Position numbers and translations under genes: made by a program | In this document: piece after piece, positions 14,928-19,080 of the stretch | Layout: each line of letters begins with the position of its first letter | Numbering within the stretch: position 1 is the stretch's first letter | Assembly: GCF_001557215.1 (NCBI RefSeq) | Contig: NZ_LSJM01000149.1 | Location: forward strand, 1 to 19,080 | Source of the DNA: Sphingomonas sp. CCH9-E2 | GTDB lineage: Bacteria > Pseudomonadota > Alphaproteobacteria > Sphingomonadales > Sphingomonadaceae | Reading direction: 5' to 3' | DNA length: 19,080 nt | Notes under the pieces: generated by a model | What the model saw: only the letters and a program-made list of their open reading frames with translations | The model's database searches: none | Told to the model about the DNA's origin: nothing

Positions 14928-15628
14928 TTTGCTTTCTTGTCCTCACCCTCATCGACGATCGCGTCGACACCCAGTACGCCGGCCATCTGAACCGCGCGTT
15001 GACGGATCGATCGCGGAACGCGCTCGTCCTTGGCGATCTCGCCATAGAGCTTGCCTGCCTGCGCCCGCTTGCCCTGCCGCAGATAGGCACCGGCGAGCAT
15101 CTCGCCCGCGCTGCCATACCAGGGACTGTCCTTGACCGCGAGACCGCTGAGCCGCGCGACGACGGTGTCGGGCTTCATCGTGTCATATTCGATCATGGTC
15201 TGGCGAATCAGCGCCAGGTCGCGGAACTCCTGCGGCACGCTGGTATCCGCCGCAATCGCGCCCATCAGCGCCGCCGCGCCCTTCAGGTCGTTCTTCTGCA
15301 GCAGCAGGGTTGCCTGGGTGAAGCGCGCGCTGGCGCTGAACCCCGTGGTGTTGGACTCGGCGAGCTCCTTCAGCGACGTTTCGGCCAGCTGCGGCTTGTT
15401 CTCGCCCAGCGCCTTGAACGCGGCGGCATATTTGTCGCCTTCGGCGGCTCGCTTACCCTCGCTATGGCTCTGCCAGTAGAGAAACCCGCCGAACGCCGCG
15501 AGCGCGACGATGACCGCCGCGATGATCCAGCGACCGTAGTTCTGCCAGATGTGCAGCGCCTGATCCTTGCGGAGCTCTTCATCGACTTCACGCAGAAAGG
15601 CATCGTTGCTTTGCGGGCTCAGCGCCAA
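14924..15628 (-). CDS. YfgM-like membrane-anchored TPR protein
   Basis: This 234-residue protein has a short cytosolic N-terminus (SNDAFLREVDEELRKDQ), one membrane helix (WIIAAVIVALAAFGGFLYW, about 34-52) and a periplasmic helical domain with degenerate TPR repeats (for example TQATLLLQKNDLKGAAALMGAIA and LAGAYLRQGKRAQAGKLYGEIA). YfgM in E. coli is an ancillary partner of the SecYEG translocon and periplasmic chaperones; I infer a similar role. I chose the TTG at 15628, which has GGAG 6 bases upstream and gives a start of the form MALSPQSNDAF. The in-frame ATG at 15640 lacks a ribosome site but cannot be excluded. It overlaps bamB by 4 bases. Confidence 0.85.
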   Translation of the reverse strand: MALSPQSNDAFLREVDEELRKDQALHIWQNYGRWIIAAVIVALAAFGGFLYWQSHSEGKRAAEGDKYAAAFKALGENKPQLAETSLKELAESNTTGFSASARFTQATLLLQKNDLKGAAALMGAIAADTSVPQEFRDLALIRQTMIEYDTMKPDTVVARLSGLAVKDSPWYGSAGEMLAGAYLRQGKRAQAGKLYGEIAKDERVPRSIRQRAVQMAGVLGVDAIVDEGEDKKAK

Positions 15629-15660
15629 GGGTAACTCCATCGGGAAAATCAGGGGGTGCG

Positions 15661-15681
15661 GGCGCGGACCTTAGCCGCGCC
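15661..15681 (-). other. GC-rich hairpin between panB and the YfgM-like gene
   Basis: GGCGCGG (15661-15667) and CCGCGCC (15675-15681) form a perfect 7-bp stem with a 7-base loop in the 71-base gap. On the minus strand the stem is followed about 10 bases later by a short T run. It might be a weak terminator or attenuator, or stabilise the panB mRNA end. Confidence 0.35.
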
Positions 15682-15699
15682 GGACGGGAAACGAAAGCG

Positions 15700-16560
15700 T
15701 CAGTCCTTCGGCTTATAGACTTGTTCGTCGCCGGGAAAACTCCGGTCGCGCACGGCTCCGGCATAGCGTTCGACCGCGGCGGAAATGCGGCCAGCCATGT
15801 CGTCGAATTTCTTCACGAAGCGCGGCGTGCGCTCGAACAGGCCCAGCATGTCCTCGGTCACCAGCACCTGGCCGTCGCACTGCGCCGACGCGCCGATGCC
15901 GATCACGGGGCAGCCGACAGCGGCGACGATCTCATTCGCGAGGGTCTCGACCACGCCCTCGGCGACGATCGCAAAGGCACCGGCTTCGGCCACCGCTTTG
16001 GCGTCGCCGATGATCTTGGCGAATTCGGCATTGCCGCGCCCGCGCGCGCCATAGCCGCCCAGCGCGTTCACCGCCTGTGGCGTCAAGCCGATATGGCCCA
16101 TGACCGGAATGCCGCGCGCGGTGAGGAACGCGACCGTTTCGGCCATCGCCGCCCCGCCCTCCAGTTTCACGCCGGCAGCACCCGTCTCCGCCATGATCCG
16201 CGCGGCCGAGTCGAACGCCTGTTGCGGGCTCGCTTCGTAGCTGCCGAACGGCATGTCGATCACGACGACCGAATGATAACTGCCCCGCACCACCGCCGCG
16301 CCATGCGCGCACATCATGTCGAGCGTCACTGCCAGCGTCGACGGCAGGCCGTAGATCACCTGCCCCAGGCTGTCGCCAACCAGCAGCACGTCGCAATGCG
16401 GGTCGAGCAGCTGCGCCATGCGCGCGGTATAGGCGGTCAGCATCACCACCGGTTCCTTCCCCTTGCGCGCCTGAATCGCGGGGACGGTCAACCGCTTCAT
16501 CGGTGCCGGAGTTGGCGTCGCGCGGCTGGTCGAGGTGTCGATGGTGAAGGTCGTGGACAT
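15700..16560 (-). CDS. panB: 3-methyl-2-oxobutanoate hydroxymethyltransferase (ketopantoate hydroxymethyltransferase)
   Basis: This 286-residue cytosolic enzyme makes ketopantoate from alpha-ketoisovalerate and methylene-tetrahydrofolate, the first step of pantothenate synthesis. It has the TIM-barrel motifs [27 protein letters not shown] (Asp63, a metal ligand), [12 protein letters not shown] (Asp102), GVKLEGG (Glu134), [19 protein letters not shown] (Glu201, catalytic region) and VIGIGAS. The first 20 residues are a Ser/Thr/Pro-rich extension before the conserved MKRLTVPAI. The ATG at 16560 is chosen because codons further out are basic and unrelated; a start at the internal Met21 is possible. 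No clear ribosome site is seen. Confidence 0.95.
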   Translation of the reverse strand: MSTTFTIDTSTSRATPTPAPMKRLTVPAIQARKGKEPVVMLTAYTARMAQLLDPHCDVLLVGDSLGQVIYGLPSTLAVTLDMMCAHGAAVVRGSYHSVVVIDMPFGSYEASPQQAFDSAARIMAETGAAGVKLEGGAAMAETVAFLTARGIPVMGHIGLTPQAVNALGGYGARGRGNAEFAKIIGDAKAVAEAGAFAIVAEGVVETLANEIVAAVGCPVIGIGASAQCDGQVLVTEDMLGLFERTPRFVKKFDDMAGRISAAVERYAGAVRDRSFPGDEQVYKPKD

Positions 16561-16624
16561 GGGTCGCGCTCTAGCGGAGCCAGCGCGACCACGCCAGCGA
16601 CCTCGCATCCCATGTTACTCTATC

Positions 16625-16652
16625 TTGACTCAATGTTCGATATATATAACAT
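16625..16652 (+). promoter_or_regulatory. Promoter of the membrane-protein/XRE operon
   Basis: TTGACT (16625-16630) and TAACAT (16647-16652) are 16 bases apart, a good sigma70-type pair. The spacer is AT-rich (ATATATAT) in otherwise GC-rich DNA. Transcription would start near 16659, leaving a leader of about 27 bases that contains GGGAGGA before the ATG at 16686. The promoter is covered by a palindrome listed separately. Confidence 0.6.
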
Positions 16653-16658
16653 TGAGTC
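16627..16658. promoter_or_regulatory. Palindromic operator overlapping the promoter
   Basis: GACTCAATGTT (16627-16637) and AACATTGAGTC (16648-16658) are perfect inverted copies with 11-bp arms around a 10-base centre, CGATATATAT. The inner ATATAT is itself palindromic. The element covers most of the -35 hexamer, the spacer and the -10 hexamer, so a bound dimer would block RNA polymerase. The obvious candidate ligand is the XRE protein encoded third in the operon (17529-17744), acting on its own promoter. An alternative, a terminator hairpin, is unlikely since the arms are AT-rich and lie upstream of the gene. Confidence 0.7.
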
Positions 16659-16685
16659 GCATAGAGCTTACACGGGAGGAAGCGC

Positions 16686-17102
16686 ATGGCGTTTCGAGAA
16701 AAGATTGCATGGGTGGCGTTCGTCAGCACTGTGCTGATCTGGGGCGCGTTCTTCATCATCCTCGCATTCGTGCCGCATCAGGCACGCGGGCTGGCGATGC
16801 TCGGTCCGTTCATCGTCGCGACGGTCGCACAGGCGGCGGTGATGATCGCGGCGGCGACGATTTGGGCGATCAGCGCGCCAAGGGATGCCAACGCCCCCGC
16901 CGACGAGCGCGACCGGGCGATCGGATTGCGCGCCACCCGCTTGGCCTATCTCACCCTGATTCTGGGCGTGGTCGCGGTGATCATCTGGCTGCATTTCGGC
17001 CTGCACGGCCCCGACACGGTCTTTGCTCTGGCAGGTGCCTTCATCCTCGCCGAAGCGGTGCGGTTCGGCGGCACCGCGCTCGGCTATCGCAAGGGAGTCT
17101 GA
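16686..17102 (+). CDS. Four-helix membrane protein, first of a paralogous pair
   Basis: This 138-residue integral membrane protein has four predicted helices at about 8-29, 38-62, 86-104 and 110-130. I do not recognise a named function. Between helices 2 and 3 lies a charged cytosolic-type loop with DERDRAIGLRATR (73-85). The ends MAFREKIAW and AEAVRFGGTALGYRKG recur in the next protein, so the two are tandem duplicates. The general plan (short four-helix protein beside a tiny XRE regulator) resembles DUF2178-type membrane proteins; this is only a resemblance. GGGAGGA lies 5-6 bases before the ATG. The stop is 2 bases from the next start. Confidence 0.85.
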   Translation: MAFREKIAWVAFVSTVLIWGAFFIILAFVPHQARGLAMLGPFIVATVAQAAVMIAAATIWAISAPRDANAPADERDRAIGLRATRLAYLTLILGVVAVIIWLHFGLHGPDTVFALAGAFILAEAVRFGGTALGYRKGV

Positions 17103-17104
17103 TC

Positions 17105-17536
17105 ATGGCCTATCGCGAAAAGCTCGCCTGGCTTGAACTCATCGGCATGGTGATTGCCTATGGCGGATATTTCATCGGCGTAGGCTTGGTCGACCCCGCT
17201 CCGGGCCGATTGGAGACGCTCACATATGTCGCGCTTTTCGGTGCGGCGACCGTGGTGCGGTTGCTGATCCTGGGGACTGGCTGGCTGACCCTGCGCGCAC
17301 AGATGGGCAGCGAGGCGCGCGCCAAGCCCGATGAGCGCGACCGATCGATCGCGCGGCGCGGTGCCGCAATCGGCTATTATGTGCTGCTCGGCCTGATGCT
17401 GTGGGTCGGCGTCATGTTGCCCCTGACCGACACCGGCTGGGCGGTGGCCAATTCGGCGCTGGCCGCGATCATCATCGCCGAAATCGTGCGGGACGCAGTC
17501 ATCGTCGTCAGCTATCGGCGAGGCTGGCATGGCTAA
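17105..17536 (+). CDS. Four-helix membrane protein, second of a paralogous pair
   Basis: This 143-residue membrane protein has helices at about 8-28, 37-63, 86-104 and 110-136. It shares with its upstream neighbour the start MAYREKLAW, the loop motif [10 protein letters not shown] (76-85) and the end [16 protein letters not shown], but the helices themselves have diverged. This points to an old duplication with a retained heteromeric or regulatory role. GGGAG from the end of the upstream gene serves as ribosome site. Its stop lies 8 bases inside the XRE gene. It could sense a membrane signal and modulate the XRE protein; that is speculation. Confidence 0.85.
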   Translation: MAYREKLAWLELIGMVIAYGGYFIGVGLVDPAPGRLETLTYVALFGAATVVRLLILGTGWLTLRAQMGSEARAKPDERDRSIARRGAAIGYYVLLGLMLWVGVMLPLTDTGWAVANSALAAIIIAEIVRDAVIVVSYRRGWHG

Positions 17537-17744
17537 TCCCCCGATCAGCAATCAGATCCGCACGCTGCGTTTCATGGCGGGTGAGATGACCCAGGCCGAG
17601 CTGGGCGACCGGGTCGGCGTCACCCGCCAGACGATCGCGGCGATCGAGCAGGGCAAATATTCCCCCACGCTCGAAACCGCGTTCCGCATCGCCCAGGCCT
17701 TCGGAAAGCCGCTCGACGCGGTGTTCCAGTGGGAGGGGGAGTGA
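17529..17744 (+). CDS. XRE-family helix-turn-helix regulator
   Basis: This 71-residue protein is little more than an HTH_3 (Cro/C1-type) DNA-binding domain. The helix-turn-helix is [39 protein letters not shown] (residues about 21-59), with the Q-T-I-A-AIE recognition helix common in YozG-like small regulators. The N-terminal part ([11 protein letters not shown]) forms helix 1 and the short tail VFQWEGE ends it. There is no ligand or dimerisation domain. The start overlaps the upstream gene by 8 bases. It most likely represses its own operon through the palindrome at 16627-16658; it has no other obvious target in the window. It ends 18 bases from the convergent membrane-protein gene. Confidence 0.92.
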   Translation: MANPPISNQIRTLRFMAGEMTQAELGDRVGVTRQTIAAIEQGKYSPTLETAFRIAQAFGKPLDAVFQWEGE

Positions 17745-17762
17745 TCCCCCTGCCCCATGGAA

Positions 17763-18197
17763 TCAGCGCAACAGCCCGCCGCCCTTTGCCCGGTTCGCAA
17801 ACCACAGCTGGAACAGCTGCACCGCGACGACGAATGCCGGGAAATAGGTGGTCCACACCCCCTTCATGGCGATGATATCGGTGGCAAGGAACATCCAGCC
17901 GAACTGGATCACCACCGCGACCACAGACACGAGGCTCAGGACCACCGCCACCTGCCGACGCAGCAGCAATGCGATCGCACCGAACAATCCACCAAGCACC
18001 GCGACCACATAGATGATGTTCAGCCATAGTGGCAGCGACGCATAAAGCTGGCGATCATAGGCCGTGGCGTTGGGATCGGCATCCGGCCCAAGTACGAAAT
18101 GCATGTAGAGCGAAGCGCAGCCCAACAATCCCCACAGGATCAACAGCACCGCGCCAACGGTCAACCATATCGGCGCCTTCGACGGTTCTTCGGTCAT
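17763..18197 (-). CDS. Four-helix membrane protein of unknown function
   Basis: This 144-residue membrane protein has helices at about 11-35, 56-78, 82-103 and 116-134. I do not recognise it. The loop between helices 1 and 2 (LGPDADPNATAYDRQLYASLP) is probably periplasmic and carries acidic and aromatic residues. The final helix ends in LWFANRAKGGGLLR, a basic cytosolic tail. It does not share the DERDR motif of the nearby paralogous pair. GGGGAGGG lies 5 bases upstream of the ATG. It is convergent with the XRE gene. Confidence 0.8.
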   Translation of the reverse strand: MTEEPSKAPIWLTVGAVLLILWGLLGCASLYMHFVLGPDADPNATAYDRQLYASLPLWLNIIYVVAVLGGLFGAIALLLRRQVAVVLSLVSVVAVVIQFGWMFLATDIIAMKGVWTTYFPAFVVAVQLFQLWFANRAKGGGLLR

Positions 18198-18262
18198 CTT
18201 GCCCTCCCCTTGTAATCAATGCGGGGAGACTATCGTAAATCGCCGAATTGCCAATCCTGCGA

Positions 18263-18607
18263 TCAGAGCAGGGCATTCGCCCACTGATCCGCCTTGAACC
18301 CGACCAGCAGCCCGCCGCGATATTCGACCACCGGCCGCTTAATCAGGGAGGGGTGCGCCGCCATCAGCGCCAGCGCCTTCGCCGCGTCGATCTCGGTCCG
18401 GTCGGCTTCGTCGAGCTTGCGAAAGGTCGTGCCGGCGCGGTTGAGCAGCGGCTCCCACCCCACCGCATCGGCCCATTTCGCGAGCCGCGCCGGGTCAGCA
18501 CCTTCTTTCTTATAGTCGTGGAAGGTGTAGGCGATGCCGTTGGCGTCGAGCCAGGTCCGCGCCTTCTTGACCGTGTCGCAATTGGGGATGCCGTAAAGCG
18601 CGATCAT
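18263..18607 (-). CDS. ArsC-family protein, YffB/Spx type
   Basis: This 114-residue thioredoxin-fold protein begins ALYGIPNCDTVKKARTWLDANGIAYTFHDYKKEG, with Cys10 in the CDTVKKA motif of the YffB subgroup. It also has TTFRKLDEADR and the ArsC-type SLIKRPVVE with Arg91. YffB-like proteins are annotated as probable reductases, but no arsenate reductase activity is established for them; substrate and partner are unknown. The ATG at 18607 overlaps the upstream stop (ATGA), which decides the start over a GTG at 18619. It is the second ArsC-fold protein in the window and differs clearly from the one at 4517-4852. Confidence 0.88.
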   Translation of the reverse strand: MIALYGIPNCDTVKKARTWLDANGIAYTFHDYKKEGADPARLAKWADAVGWEPLLNRAGTTFRKLDEADRTEIDAAKALALMAAHPSLIKRPVVEYRGGLLVGFKADQWANALL

Positions 18608-19080
18608 CGGAAGATGCACGCCTGACCGGACCAGAGCGCGGTCACCTTCGCACCATCGCCAGCCCCCTCCAACAGGCCGGAAAAGTCACCGTCGTCGGTG
18701 GTGAACTCGCGCCCGAGCGAACTGTCCGGCACGTCGCTGATCGCCAGCGCGTCCGCCACCTCCTTGCGCGTCGACCCGATGCCTGCGCCGGTCGCCGTGG
18801 ACAGCTTGGGCTTCGCGCCGTCAAGGAACCAGCCGACGAACTTGTCCTGCTGGAACCACAACGTCAGCCCGCCGAACTCGACAAAGTCCATCGCGCCTTC
18901 GCCGCATTCGCCATTGCGCCCGGTATCGCTCGGCTTGCCCAGCGCCGCCGTGGCACCGGTCACCGTCATCTCCCGCGCCGTGCCAAACGCCAGTTCGCGG
19001 GCACGCCCGGTCTGCGGATCGACCAGGCTCAGCGCCTCGGGTGCGAGATTGAGCAACGGCCCCGTCGCATCGGCGGGATC
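18604..19080 (-). CDS. Unknown protein, N-terminus beyond the window
   Basis: The frame is open to the right edge, so the start lies outside; 158 residues are visible. I do not recognise it. The visible part has ARELAFGTAREMTVTGATAALGKPSDTGRNGECGEG, an acidic strand-rich centre (DFVEFGGLTLWFQQDKFVGWFLDG), GAGIGSTRKEVADAL near the middle, and a C-terminal VTALWSGQACIFR. Two cysteines are present (in GECGEG and QACIFR), so a disulfide in an exported protein is possible. The signal peptide, if any, is off the window. The stop overlaps the start of the YffB-type gene, so the two are coupled. Confidence 0.7.
   Translation of the reverse strand, partial: DPADATGPLLNLAPEALSLVDPQTGRARELAFGTAREMTVTGATAALGKPSDTGRNGECGEGAMDFVEFGGLTLWFQQDKFVGWFLDGAKPKLSTATGAGIGSTRKEVADALAISDVPDSSLGREFTTDDGDFSGLLEGAGDGAKVTALWSGQACIFR

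Noticed and set aside
16638..16647. AT-rich CGATATATAT as a replication or unwinding element
   Set aside because: It is only the 10-base centre of the palindrome, between the promoter hexamers; there are no DnaA boxes or iterons nearby.
17529..17744. Antitoxin of a toxin-antitoxin pair
   Set aside because: The neighbours are multi-helix membrane proteins of about 140 residues with no toxin-like fold, and the XRE protein has the YozG-like regulator form; an autoregulator reading fits the operator better.
1..19080. CRISPR array, tRNA, rRNA, insertion sequence or prophage remnant
   Set aside because: No regularly spaced repeats, no cloverleaf-like sequence in the gaps and no transposase, integrase or phage-structural motif was found on reading both strands; genes fill nearly all of the window.

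Overview
The window is high-GC, densely coded chromosomal DNA that looks like a member of the Sphingomonadaceae (Alphaproteobacteria, Sphingomonas-like). This rests on the aroQ-accB-accC cluster, the ThiS-ThiG fusion, the YfgM-BamB-Der block beside panB, and the style of the small membrane proteins. The assignment comes from protein character, not from a database search. I see no tRNA, rRNA, CRISPR array, insertion sequence or prophage gene. No gap between genes exceeds about 150 bases.

Layout. 1-1052: the 3' part of a SAM methyltransferase, then a small exported unknown protein. 1049-2053 (minus): a fused sulfur carrier/thiazole synthase, ThiS-ThiG. 2134-4852 (plus): aroQ, accB, accC and a glutaredoxin-type arsenate reductase, the last three tightly packed. 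4849-5220 (minus): a stand-alone PAS domain protein, divergent from a two-HKD phospholipase D-like enzyme (5299-6756). 6811-9015: purL, possibly leaderless. 9148-10863: a DUF3052-like protein and a DUF418 membrane protein. 10940-11695: an iron-storage pair, bfd (a 56-residue [2Fe-2S] protein) and bfr, behind a Fur-box-like site. 16560-11697 (minus): panB, a YfgM-like anchored protein, bamB, der and an orphan HPt protein, i.e. pantothenate synthesis, outer-membrane assembly, ribosome assembly and phosphorelay. 16627-17744 (plus): a three-gene cassette of two paralogous four-helix membrane proteins and an XRE repressor, behind a perfect 11-bp-arm palindrome that overlaps the promoter. 18197-17763 (minus): a four-helix membrane protein. 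19080-18263 (minus): a truncated unknown gene coupled to a YffB/Spx-type ArsC-family protein.

Most genes are housekeeping. The least explained piece is the 16.6-17.7 kb cassette. Its regulator is translated in overlap with the second membrane protein, and its palindromic operator sits across the -35 and -10 elements, so it looks like a self-contained autoregulated membrane module. Other points of note are the internal ThiS di-glycine in ThiSG, the arsenate reductase at the end of the acetyl-CoA carboxylase cluster, and two convergent gene pairs whose stop codons share one 4-bp palindrome.
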